From: Brevundimonas sp.
Lineage (GTDB): Bacteria > Pseudomonadota > Alphaproteobacteria > Caulobacterales > Caulobacteraceae
Length of the DNA: 64,000 bases
Direction: 5' to 3'
Assembly: GCA_004296955.1 (NCBI GenBank)
Contig: SCVB01000096.1
Location: 1-64,000, forward strand
How positions within the stretch are numbered: the first letter of the stretch is position 1; every line of letters starts with the position of its first letter. Positions 8,801 through 15,684 of the stretch are shown in pieces. The notes beneath the pieces are model-generated. The model did not search any database and was not told where the DNA came from. It saw nothing but the letters and a program-made list of their open reading frames with translations. The position numbers were made by a program, and so were the translations under genes.

Positions 8801-9346
8801 ATGCCCTTGAAAGATCTGCTGTTCGGCTTCGAGGGCCGCCTCCGCCGCCGCGACTGGTGGATCTGGTCGATCGCCCTGGGCATCGCCTACTATGTGGCGT
8901 CCGACACCTCCGCCGTCCTGCTCGGTCTCGACGCCCACGTCGTTTCCCGGGGCGGCCGTGAGGCGGTCATCGGCGATCCCCTGGCGCCGCTGGCCCATGC
9001 CCTGATCCTCAGCCTGGCCTTCCTCTGGCCGAACTCGGCGCTGGCGGCGAAGCGGGCCCATGATCGCGGCGCGTCGGCATGGCCCCCGGTGCTCGTCAAC
9101 CTCGCCTGCCAGGCCTTGTCCTTCTGGCCGACCGAAAGTTATGGCCTCGCCGGTCGGGCTCTCGACAACGGCGACTGGGTCGAGGGCTCGGGCCTGATCG
9201 CCGGCCTGATCATCATGGCCGCCTCCCTCTACCTCGTCGTCGTGCTCGGCTTTCTCGACGGCACGCCGGGCCCCAACCGCTTCGGTCGCTCGCCGAAAGG
9301 GATCGGGGGAGATCCGGCGGACAAGGCCGCAGAGGTGTTCAACTGA
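8801..9346 (+). CDS. DUF805 family membrane protein
   Basis: A 181-residue integral membrane protein. The N-terminal FGFEGRLRRRDWWIWSIAL, the central KRAHDRGASAWP and the C-terminal GTPGPNRFGRSPKG are DUF805 signatures. Three or four hydrophobic segments are visible (about residues 20-42, 62-80, 95-110 and 133-150). DUF805 proteins are inner-membrane proteins of unknown role. It follows pccA by 33 bp on the same strand and may share its transcript. It converges with the yjfC-like gene. Confidence 0.9.
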   Translation: MPLKDLLFGFEGRLRRRDWWIWSIALGIAYYVASDTSAVLLGLDAHVVSRGGREAVIGDPLAPLAHALILSLAFLWPNSALAAKRAHDRGASAWPPVLVNLACQALSFWPTESYGLAGRALDNGDWVEGSGLIAGLIIMAASLYLVVVLGFLDGTPGPNRFGRSPKGIGGDPADKAAEVFN

Positions 9347-9381
9347 TCCCTTGACGGGTCGTCGCTCCGTCCGGGGTTCGG

Positions 9382-10545
9382 TCAGTCGCGGATGAAGTGC
9401 GGCACGAAGCGGGAGGTGTTGCGCGTGATCCGGCCCGGGTCCTCGCGCAGAGCGATTCCGGCCGGCTCGACGCCGACCAGCCAGGAGCCGACGATCACAT
9501 GCTGGCCGTCGAAGCGCGGCGGGGCGTGCAGGGCCTGACGAATGTGGCGACCCTCGCCGTAGCCGGCGTCCAGCCCCTCTTCCCGCGAAGCGCCCTCGAC
9601 GATCGAGATGTTGGCGCCCTCGCGAGAGAACAGCGGCTTGCGCACATAGGCGTCGCCCAGGGTCGCATGCGCCGGGTCGCTTTCGAAGTAGGAGGCCAGC
9701 AGATTGGGATGGCCGGGATGCCGCTCCCACAGCAGCGGCAGCAGCCCCTTGTTCGACAGCAGGGCCTTCCACGCCGGCTCCAGCACCGTCACCTCGGCCT
9801 TGGGCAGGGGCTCGGCGTAGTCGTCGCGCAGCATCTGCTCCCATGGATAGAGCTTGAACATGGCCTGGATCAGCCAGTTCTCGTCGTCCACGAAGCGCCC
9901 GTCGGCGTTGAGGCCAATCTGGTCGACGGCGACGAATTTCGGATCCAGACCCGCCTGCCGGGCGAGGTCCTCGAGGAAGCGCACCGTCTGCCGGTCCTCG
10001 ACGAACTCGGGGTCCGACGAAAAATGCACGAAGCCGCCCTCGGGGAAGATCGCCCGAAACCGGTCGACCAGCTTCTCGTACAGGCTGTTGAACTGGTCGG
10101 CGTCGGGCGGCAGCGTCCCGCTGGCGATGCCGTCCTCCAGCCACAGCCACTGGAACACCGCCGTCTCGAACACGCTGGTCGGGGTGTCGGCGTTGTATTC
10201 GTACAGCTTGGCCGGCCCCATCCCATCATAGGCGAAGTCGAACCGGCCATACAGCGACGGCTCGCCCCGCTTCCAGCTGTCGGCGACATAGTCGCGCGAC
10301 GCCTCGGGGATCTCCAGCAGCTCCATCATCCGCTCGGAGCCGGACGCCGCATCGACCAGATCAAGGCACATCTGGTGCAGCTCGGCCGTGGGCGCTTCCA
10401 GCCCCTCCTCGACCTCACTCAGGGACAGGGCGTAGGCGGCGCTCTCGTCCCAGTACCGTTCGCCGGAATCATGGTGCCAGGTGAAGCCGACGGCTTCGGC
10501 GCGCGCCTGCCAGTCGGGCCGCGGAACCAGCGACAGACGTTCCAT
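9382..10545 (-). CDS. yjfC: Glutathionylspermidine synthase family protein (YjfC/YgiC-like)
   Basis: A 387-residue ATP-grasp-type ligase. LYEYNADTPTSVFETAVFQW (near residue 115) and VRKPLFSREGANISIVEG (near residue 300) match the synthetase domain of the glutathionylspermidine synthetase family. As in E. coli YjfC and YgiC, the amidase half of Gss is absent, so only the ligase-like domain is present. The true substrate of this subfamily is not established to my knowledge. It lies 6 bp after the PspA-like gene in the same direction, forming the left arm of a divergent yjfIJKLMC-type locus. Confidence 0.9.
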   Translation of the reverse strand: MERLSLVPRPDWQARAEAVGFTWHHDSGERYWDESAAYALSLSEVEEGLEAPTAELHQMCLDLVDAASGSERMMELLEIPEASRDYVADSWKRGEPSLYGRFDFAYDGMGPAKLYEYNADTPTSVFETAVFQWLWLEDGIASGTLPPDADQFNSLYEKLVDRFRAIFPEGGFVHFSSDPEFVEDRQTVRFLEDLARQAGLDPKFVAVDQIGLNADGRFVDDENWLIQAMFKLYPWEQMLRDDYAEPLPKAEVTVLEPAWKALLSNKGLLPLLWERHPGHPNLLASYFESDPAHATLGDAYVRKPLFSREGANISIVEGASREEGLDAGYGEGRHIRQALHAPPRFDGQHVIVGSWLVGVEPAGIALREDPGRITRNTSRFVPHFIRD

Positions 10546-10551
10546 TCCGCC

Positions 10552-11295
10552 TCAGGCCGGGTCTTTGGAGGCGGGAACGGACGTTCCGATCTGCGGCGTC
10601 ACCACCGTGATCTCCTTGGCCGTCAGCCGGGCCAGAACGTCGTCGGCCGAGGCGTGGCCGGGCAGGATGCCGGCGTCGCGCAGCTTGGCGTCGAGGTCGG
10701 CGCCGGTGCGCTTGTCCTCCAGCTCCTGACCGACGCGCAGCCGCTCTTCCTGAACGGCCTGGCGCTGCTTGATGCGCTGGAGGCTGTCGGCGGCCGAGCC
10801 GATGCGCGAATGCGCCCCCTGCGACTGCAGGGCGACCGAGGTCTGGGCCTTTTGCACCGAGTCATTGACCTTCACGATGTCGATCTCGCGCCGCAGCGTC
10901 TCGATCTTCTGGTCGGTCGTGGCGATGGCGGTGCGCAGGCGGGCCTCCGCCTCCTTCATGCCCTCGATCATCGGGCCGCGCGTGCCAATCTCGGTCTCCA
11001 GCTCGGCGATCCGGCCGGCGACCTCGCGGGCCAGGTCTTCCTTGCCCTGCGACAGGGCGGCGCGGACCGAGCTTTCGTATTTGGCGATCTGGTCGCCGAA
11101 GCTCTTCAGTTCGTTCTCGGCCATCCGGCGGCGCGCCACCAGACCGGCCAGGTCGTCGCGGGCCTTGCCCTGGGCGGTGTCGGCGTCGCGGATTTCCTGG
11201 TCGAGGATCTTCAGCGCATTGGCGTCAACCACGGCCTGGCCGGCCTCGCGGGCGGTGCCGCGGAACAGGGCGGAGAGTTTGGCGAGCATGGACAT
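10552..11295 (-). CDS. yjfJ: PspA/IM30 family protein (YjfJ-like)
   Basis: A 247-residue protein that is nearly all predicted coiled coil, with the N-terminal amphipathic segment MSMLAKLSALFRGTAREAGQ and long heptad-rich stretches such as KARDDLAGLVARRRMAENEL. PspA/IM30 proteins bind stressed membranes and form ESCRT-III-like polymers. In E. coli the paralogue YjfJ sits in the same gene set as here, so YjfJ is a better match than PspA itself; no pspF, pspB or pspC is nearby. It is flanked by the yjfI-like and yjfC-like genes with very short gaps. Confidence 0.9.
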   Translation of the reverse strand: MSMLAKLSALFRGTAREAGQAVVDANALKILDQEIRDADTAQGKARDDLAGLVARRRMAENELKSFGDQIAKYESSVRAALSQGKEDLAREVAGRIAELETEIGTRGPMIEGMKEAEARLRTAIATTDQKIETLRREIDIVKVNDSVQKAQTSVALQSQGAHSRIGSAADSLQRIKQRQAVQEERLRVGQELEDKRTGADLDAKLRDAGILPGHASADDVLARLTAKEITVVTPQIGTSVPASKDPA

Positions 11296-11310
11296 GATTT
11301 CTCTCCCGGA

Positions 11311-11991
11311 TCAGGCGGCGTCGGCGCCGAAGGTTTCGCGCAGGTCGGTCGCGTCGATGGCGTTCTCGGCGAGGGTGCGCAGTTCGATCAATATGGTCTG
11401 AAGCGTCGTCTTGCACGACAGTTCGCCCATCAGCTCATAGACGTCCTCGTTGTTCACCGAGGTGATGGCGAAATTCGACAGCGGCACGATGCGCTGGGCC
11501 TTGAGCAGGAATTCGTTGAAGGCGTGACGGTCGGCCTGTTCCGCCACCGGCCACAGCAGCACCGAGCAGACGATCTGGGCGCCGCCGACGCTGAGGTAGA
11601 TCGGCAGGTCGCCATACTCATGCATGGTCGCCAGCAGGACGGGTTCGGCGCCTTCCAGCACCCGGGTGGTCAGCTCGCCCTCGCGGACCAGTTCGGACGC
11701 GTCCAGCGCGGCCTTGATGGACGGGACGGTCCAGGCGGTTTCGATCACGGCGTCCATGGCGGGGCTTGCTCCAGAAGGATCGGTTGAAAGGCTTCGACGC
11801 GGGCGTCTGAGAATATCAGGACCGCGGGTGGACTCGGTGACGATGGCGTGAACCGCCGCCCTCACATCGTCGCGGGCGACGTTGGGAACCCAGAACTCCA
11901 GCTTGACCATGCCCGCCTCGCGACGGGCCTTACGCCACGCACGTATGCGCTCGTTGGCCGGCGACAAGGAGGACGAAGCAGGATTACGCAT
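11311..11991 (-). CDS. yjfI: DUF2170 / YjfI family protein with N-terminal extension
   Basis: A 226-residue protein. The C-terminal half (from about residue 78) contains LVREGELTTRVLEGAEPVLL, YLSVGGAQIVCSVLLWP and FAITSVNNEDVYELMGELS, which match the DUF2170 family (YjfI). E. coli YjfI is about 133 residues, so this protein has roughly 80 extra N-terminal residues, including ANERIRAWRKARREAGMVKLE and FWVPN. That segment resembles the short basic strand-helix modules found at the start of some alphaproteobacterial DNA-binding proteins; that reading is inference. It is the first gene of the minus-strand arm, and its start codon overlaps an inverted repeat. Confidence 0.82.
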   Translation of the reverse strand: MRNPASSSLSPANERIRAWRKARREAGMVKLEFWVPNVARDDVRAAVHAIVTESTRGPDILRRPRRSLSTDPSGASPAMDAVIETAWTVPSIKAALDASELVREGELTTRVLEGAEPVLLATMHEYGDLPIYLSVGGAQIVCSVLLWPVAEQADRHAFNEFLLKAQRIVPLSNFAITSVNNEDVYELMGELSCKTTLQTILIELRTLAENAIDATDLRETFGADAA

Positions 11992-12009
11992 GTTTCATGT
12001 AACGCGTAA
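11984..12009. promoter_or_regulatory. Inverted repeat in the divergent yjfI/yjfK control region
   Basis: TTACGC (11984-11989) and GCGTAA (12004-12009) are exact reverse complements 14 bp apart. They overlap the yjfI start codon in a 122-bp region that must hold promoters for both arms of the locus. The symmetry and position fit a dimeric regulator operator. This is inference; no regulator gene can be named. Confidence 0.4.
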
Positions 12010-12113
12010 CAGGTACGCTTGACTTTGGCAAAGCCAAGCCCGAATTTCGAGCCTGACGATCTCTTTACCGCCAGACGCTCGCGAGCCTCCTCGCGGACGC
12101 GTAAGGGAGGCGA

Positions 12114-12758
12114 ATGTTCAAGCGGCTCTTCGGACAGCGCGACGCCGAACCGGTCAATCAACTGGCCGTGGTGCGCAACATCACGGTCGGCCGCACCGTG
12201 GCCCTCGACCCTCTGGCCTGGCGCCGGCTGGGCGACGAGACGCATTTCAGCCTCGACCGCGACGCGCTGGAGATCACCGCCCAGGGCGTGATCCAGCTGG
12301 ACGACGGCCCTTTCGTGCATCGCTTCTACACCGACGACCACGTCATGCTGCAGGCGATGAGCGACGACGCCGCGGGCGCGGCGGCCTATGACTTCACCCT
12401 GTTCACCCCCTGGTCCTCGGCCTACCCGCCCAACGACGGCGCCCGCCGCGCCTGGAACGATCGCCTGTCCGAACCGGTGTTCAAGGGCGCGCCCGAGGGC
12501 CTGCCGGACTATCCCCGCTTCTGGTTCTCCGAGACCGACGCCCGCCAGCCGCCGGTCAAGCTGTGGGAGACCATCTACGACGACCGCGCGGCGACCGAGC
12601 CCTATGCGAAAATCTACCAGACCTGCATGCTCTATGCGCGCGATCTGGCCGGCGGCCGCGAACTGATGATCGCCCTCGAGCAGGAGCCCGAGGGCGGTGA
12701 AGCGACACATGAGATCATGATCGGCATTCCGCTGGACATGGCCGAGTTCCGCGCCTGA
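12114..12758 (+). CDS. yjfK: DUF2491 family protein (YjfK-like)
   Basis: A 214-residue protein starting MFKRLFGQRDAEPVNQLAVV with an SD-like GGGAGG just upstream (12105-12110). The segments GRTVALDPLAWRRLG, ITAQGVIQLDDGPFVHRFYT and YARDLAGGRELMIALEQEPE match DUF2491. It is the first gene of the plus-strand arm of the yjfIJKLMC-type locus and is followed after 25 bp by the DUF350 gene. No signal peptide or membrane span is evident, so it is probably cytoplasmic or peripheral. Its biochemical function is unknown. Confidence 0.88.
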   Translation: MFKRLFGQRDAEPVNQLAVVRNITVGRTVALDPLAWRRLGDETHFSLDRDALEITAQGVIQLDDGPFVHRFYTDDHVMLQAMSDDAAGAAAYDFTLFTPWSSAYPPNDGARRAWNDRLSEPVFKGAPEGLPDYPRFWFSETDARQPPVKLWETIYDDRAATEPYAKIYQTCMLYARDLAGGRELMIALEQEPEGGEATHEIMIGIPLDMAEFRA

Positions 12759-12783
12759 CGGCGCCCGAGGGGGAGAGAAGACG

Positions 12784-13197
12784 ATGTTCGACTGGTTCGC
12801 ATTTCAGACGGGGGCGACGGCCTTCCTCATCGCCTTCGCGGCGGCGATCGTCTTCTTCTCGGCGTTCAAATTCCTCTATCAGCTGATCACGCCCTACCAT
12901 GAGCGCGACCTGATCCGGCAGGGCAATGCGGCGGCGGCCGTCGCCCTGGGCGGCGCGCTGATCGGCTATGTCCTGCCCCTCGCCTCGGCCCTGTCGCACA
13001 CCGTCAGCCTGCCGGAGTTCGCGGCCTGGGCCCTGCTCGCCGGGATCATCCAGATCCTCGCCTTCATCGTCGTCAGTCGCGTGCTCTACAAGGCTCTGGC
13101 GTCGCGTATCGAAGCCGGCGAGATGGCCGCGGGCGTCTATCTGGCCTCGATCTCCATCGGCGTGGGCCTGCTCAACGCCGCCTGCATGACGGCCTGA
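12784..13197 (+). CDS. yjfL: DUF350 family membrane protein (YjfL-like)
   Basis: A 137-residue protein with four hydrophobic segments (about residues 10-32, 52-72, 82-102 and 112-132). The stretches GNAAAAVALGGALIGYVLPL and ASISIGVGLLNAACMT are typical of DUF350, which has an internal two-fold repeat. It is an inner-membrane protein of unknown function. It lies between the yjfK-like and yjfM-like genes with gaps of 25 and 4 bp, so the three are one transcript. Confidence 0.9.
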   Translation: MFDWFAFQTGATAFLIAFAAAIVFFSAFKFLYQLITPYHERDLIRQGNAAAAVALGGALIGYVLPLASALSHTVSLPEFAAWALLAGIIQILAFIVVSRVLYKALASRIEAGEMAAGVYLASISIGVGLLNAACMTA

Positions 13198-13201
13198 TCC
13201 G

Positions 13202-13816
13202 ATGACCGAACAAATCCTGCCCGAAACCACCACCCTGCGCCGGATGAAGCGGTCGCGGACGCTGCAGGTCACCAGCCTGATGGCGACCGTCAGCTTCTCG
13301 ATGGCCGCCTGCGGATCGCCGCAACAGGCCGCGCCCCTGCCCGAACCCGATCCCGCCCTGGCCTATACCTCGATGGCCGAGTGCAAGGCGGCGAACGATG
13401 TCGCCGATGTGGAATGCGACGCCGCCTGGGCCGAGGCCCAGCGCCAGGCCGCCGAAAGCGCGCCGCGCTACGCCACGCGCGAGGAGTGCGAGGGCCAGTG
13501 GGGACCGGAGCAGTGCCGGCCGCTCAACAATGGCGGCGGCGGATCCTTCTTCGGCCCGCTGGCGACCGGCTTCATCATCGGCCAGATGATGAACGGCGGC
13601 TATCGCGGCGGCGGAGCGCTTTATCGCGACCGCAACGATCAGTATTCGAACGGCTACGGCGGCGGCTATCTGGCGCGGGACTACCGGACGGGACGCACCG
13701 TCGCCAACCGCAACGATGTCGACGTCGCCCGCCGGGCCCCGGTGCGGGCCCAGAGCCGCACCGCCGTGGTGTCGCGCGGCGGCTTCGGCGGAGGCGGCCG
13801 GGGATTCGGCGGATAG
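13202..13816 (+). CDS. yjfM: DUF1190 family protein (YjfM/YgiB-like), probable lipoprotein
   Basis: A 204-residue protein. After a short polar start, KRSRTLQVTSLMATVSFSMA leads into a lipobox-like MAACGS. Three CxxxN/CxxxW-type cysteine motifs follow (AECKAANDV, VECDAAWAE, EECEGQWGPEQC), and then a Gly/Arg/Tyr-rich tail ending in GGFGGGGRGFGG. This is the DUF1190 layout. A second possible start at 13244 (MKRSRTL) would put the signal peptide at the very N-terminus and cannot be excluded. It ends the plus-strand arm and is convergent with the next gene at a 1-bp gap. Confidence 0.85.
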   Translation: MTEQILPETTTLRRMKRSRTLQVTSLMATVSFSMAACGSPQQAAPLPEPDPALAYTSMAECKAANDVADVECDAAWAEAQRQAAESAPRYATREECEGQWGPEQCRPLNNGGGGSFFGPLATGFIIGQMMNGGYRGGGALYRDRNDQYSNGYGGGYLARDYRTGRTVANRNDVDVARRAPVRAQSRTAVVSRGGFGGGGRGFGG

Positions 13817-13817
13817 G

Positions 13818-14717
13818 TCAGCGGCCCCGCAGCATATCGCCCCACCGCCAGGCGCCCTTGCCCAGCACCAACCTGGGCCCGCCCGCGGCGTCGCTGAAGC
13901 TGATCAGCACCAGGCCCCGCATCGGCTGGACGCGGCAGGCGTGGGGGGCGAAGGCGACCTCCATGGCGATCGCCTGACGCACCCCGGCCAGGCCTTCGCC
14001 GGCCTCGCCCGGATTGCGGATCCAGTCGCCATTCCAGACCAGTAAGGCCTTGCCGGGGCCGACCTCGCCCTGGGCGCGGGTTACGGCGGCGCGGACCTCG
14101 GGATCCTCGCGCAGGGCGTCCTGCAGCCAGCGGACCATGTCGCAGCCGCCTTCCCCGGCGCCGGCGCCGCCGGCGCCGCCCGTTCCGCCGGCCCCGCCGC
14201 GTCCGCCCGCCCCGCCGCCGGACCCCGCCGTGGTCGCCCCGGCCAGCTGGGCGTCGCTTAGCGTGGCCATGAGCGCGGGCGGCGCTGGAACGCGAGCGGC
14301 GACGGTCTCGACGTCCGGCGGCGGCGGAACCGGCGCGCGACTGGGCCGGGGCGCCGGGGCCGGAGGGGTCGGGCGCGCCCGGGCCGCCGGCGCGGCGACG
14401 ACCGGGGCGGGCGGTCCGGCGGGCGGCGGCTGATCGGAGGCCTCGCCCCTCGCGGGCTCCGGTCGGGGTGGAGGCGGGGGTGGGGGTCTGAACAGGGTCA
14501 CCACCACCGGCGGCGGATCGGAGACTGGCCAGACAGGGGGAGGGCCGCTCCTGGCCAGCATGACCGGGAGCAGAACCGCCAGATGCGCCAGAAGGCTGAC
14601 CGCCCCGGCCAGCAACCAGGTCCTCCGCCGAGAGCGGGCAGGCGCACGGGGGTCCTGGCCAGCGCCGCGGATCGGAACGACGGCGCGTGAGGCGAGGTTT
14701 GGCGGCGGGATATCCAT
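13818..14717 (-). CDS. TonB-like proline- and glycine-rich inner-membrane protein
   Basis: A 299-residue protein with the TonB/TolA layout: a basic N-terminus, one hydrophobic span (LLAGAVSLLAHLAVLLPVML, about residues 35-54), a long Pro/Ala-rich periplasmic segment including PPPPPPPRPEP, and a Gly-rich hinge. A compact C-terminal domain of about 110 residues has two cysteines (GEGGCDMVRWLQDAL and APHACRVQPMRG). The C-terminal domain does not look like a standard TonB C-terminus. No exbB or exbD is adjacent. I infer an energy-coupling or envelope-spanning role, but the family is not identified. Confidence 0.65.
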   Translation of the reverse strand: MDIPPPNLASRAVVPIRGAGQDPRAPARSRRRTWLLAGAVSLLAHLAVLLPVMLARSGPPPVWPVSDPPPVVVTLFRPPPPPPPRPEPARGEASDQPPPAGPPAPVVAAPAARARPTPPAPAPRPSRAPVPPPPDVETVAARVPAPPALMATLSDAQLAGATTAGSGGGAGGRGGAGGTGGAGGAGAGEGGCDMVRWLQDALREDPEVRAAVTRAQGEVGPGKALLVWNGDWIRNPGEAGEGLAGVRQAIAMEVAFAPHACRVQPMRGLVLISFSDAAGGPRLVLGKGAWRWGDMLRGR

Positions 14718-14832
14718 CAGCGTTCCGCGCGACGATGCCGTCCATCGGCAGGTCGCAGATCACCATCGGTCCGCGTCAGGATCGTGGCGCTGAACGACAG
14801 TACATCCGTTGTAAAATTTGAAGTGATGGAGG

Positions 14833-14853
14833 GAACAAAACGCTGTTTTGTTC
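14833..14853. promoter_or_regulatory. Perfect 9-bp inverted repeat in an AT-rich intergenic patch
   Basis: GAACAAAAC (14833-14841) and GTTTTGTTC (14845-14853) are exact reverse complements around GCT. They lie in the roughly 290-bp gap upstream of the OmpA lipoprotein gene, whose 14800-14900 portion is far richer in A+T than its surroundings. It may be an operator or a small hairpin. It does not fit the alphaproteobacterial LexA direct repeat. The rest of the gap shows no gene. Confidence 0.45.
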
Positions 14854-15009
14854 AAGCGTCTGATTTGCCGACAATATCATTTTTCCCTACGGTCAAGCTG
14901 ACATCTTCTGGCCAAGCCTGCGTCATCACGACGCCATCACGGTTACGGTACCTGACGGCTTGCGCATGCCCTTGGGAATAGCGCGCCCAACTGAACAGAG
15001 GCTCATCCC

Positions 15010-15561
15010 TTGACCAGAATACCTTCCCGAATGGCGGTCATCACCGGCGTCATCCTCGTCGCCGGCCTCACGGCAGGCGGCTGCGCCAGCCACAAATTCG
15101 TGCGTGAGAACCTCGAGGTCGTCGACAACCGGGTCACGGAAGTGGCCGGGACCGCGGGCGAGGCCCTGGCCCGGGCCAATGCCGCGCACAAGCTGGCCGA
15201 GGGCAAATTCCTCTACGAGGTCGTGCTGTCGGACGACTCGGTGAAGTTCCCGGTCAACCGTGACGAGCTCTCGCCGGAGGCCGAGGCCCGCCTGGCTGAG
15301 CTGGTCCAGCGACTGACCAGCGAGAACCGCAACGTCTATCTGGAAATCCAGGGCCATACGGACGCCAGCGGCGACGCCGACTTCAACGAACAGCTGGGCG
15401 AGGCCCGGGCCGAGGCTGTCCGCCGCTACCTGAGCCGCCACAGCATCGCCCTCAACCGTATGGCGACCATCTCCTATGGCGAGGAGTCGCCGGTGGCCTC
15501 AAACGACACGCCCGAGGGCCGGGCGCAGAACCGCCGCGTCGCGATCGTCGTCCTGAGCTAG
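15010..15561 (+). CDS. OmpA-family outer-membrane lipoprotein
   Basis: A 183-residue protein. A signal sequence with lipobox LTAGGCAS directs lipidation at a Cys near residue 25. A helical linker follows, then an OmpA-type peptidoglycan-binding domain (about residues 75-183) with VYLEIQGHTDASGDADFNEQ, LGEARAEAVRRYL and RAQNRRVAIVV. The domain binds diaminopimelate of peptidoglycan, so the protein links outer membrane and wall. A TTG start at 15010 is chosen because AGAGG lies 8 bp upstream; an ATG at 15031 has no such site. It is monocistronic, followed by strong palindromes. Confidence 0.9.
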   Translation: MTRIPSRMAVITGVILVAGLTAGGCASHKFVRENLEVVDNRVTEVAGTAGEALARANAAHKLAEGKFLYEVVLSDDSVKFPVNRDELSPEAEARLAELVQRLTSENRNVYLEIQGHTDASGDADFNEQLGEARAEAVRRYLSRHSIALNRMATISYGEESPVASNDTPEGRAQNRRVAIVVLS

Positions 15562-15611
15562 ACCGAAATCGGCCTTGATGGACGCAGTCCATCAAGGCTC
15601 AGATTTCGGTC
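15561..15611 (+). terminator. Long hairpin after the OmpA lipoprotein gene
   Basis: GACCGAAATC (15561-15570) pairs with GATTTCGGTC (15602-15611), and inside it CCTTGATGGAC pairs with GTCCATCAAGG. The hairpin begins at the stop codon. There is no clear U-tract, so it may stabilise the mRNA end or be a dispersed repeat rather than an intrinsic terminator. Confidence 0.6.
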
Positions 15612-15624
15612 CAGCATTCCCCTG

Positions 15625-15684
15625 GAGCCTGATTCACGGCATCGGCGGAATCGCGAAGCGATTCCGCCTCAACCGATCAGGCTC
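15625..15684. repeat. Two-tier palindrome between convergent genes
   Basis: The outer arms GAGCCTGAT (15625-15633) and ATCAGGCTC (15676-15684) enclose a perfect inner hairpin, GGCGGAATCGC (15644-15654), GAA, GCGATTCCGCC (15658-15668). It sits between the OmpA gene and the convergent histidine kinase and reaches the kinase stop codon. The regular two-tier structure suggests a REP-like repeated element. Confidence 0.6.

Noticed and set aside
14833-14853. LexA operator.
   Set aside because: The alphaproteobacterial LexA site is the direct repeat GTTC-N7-GTTC; this is an inverted repeat with a 3-bp centre.
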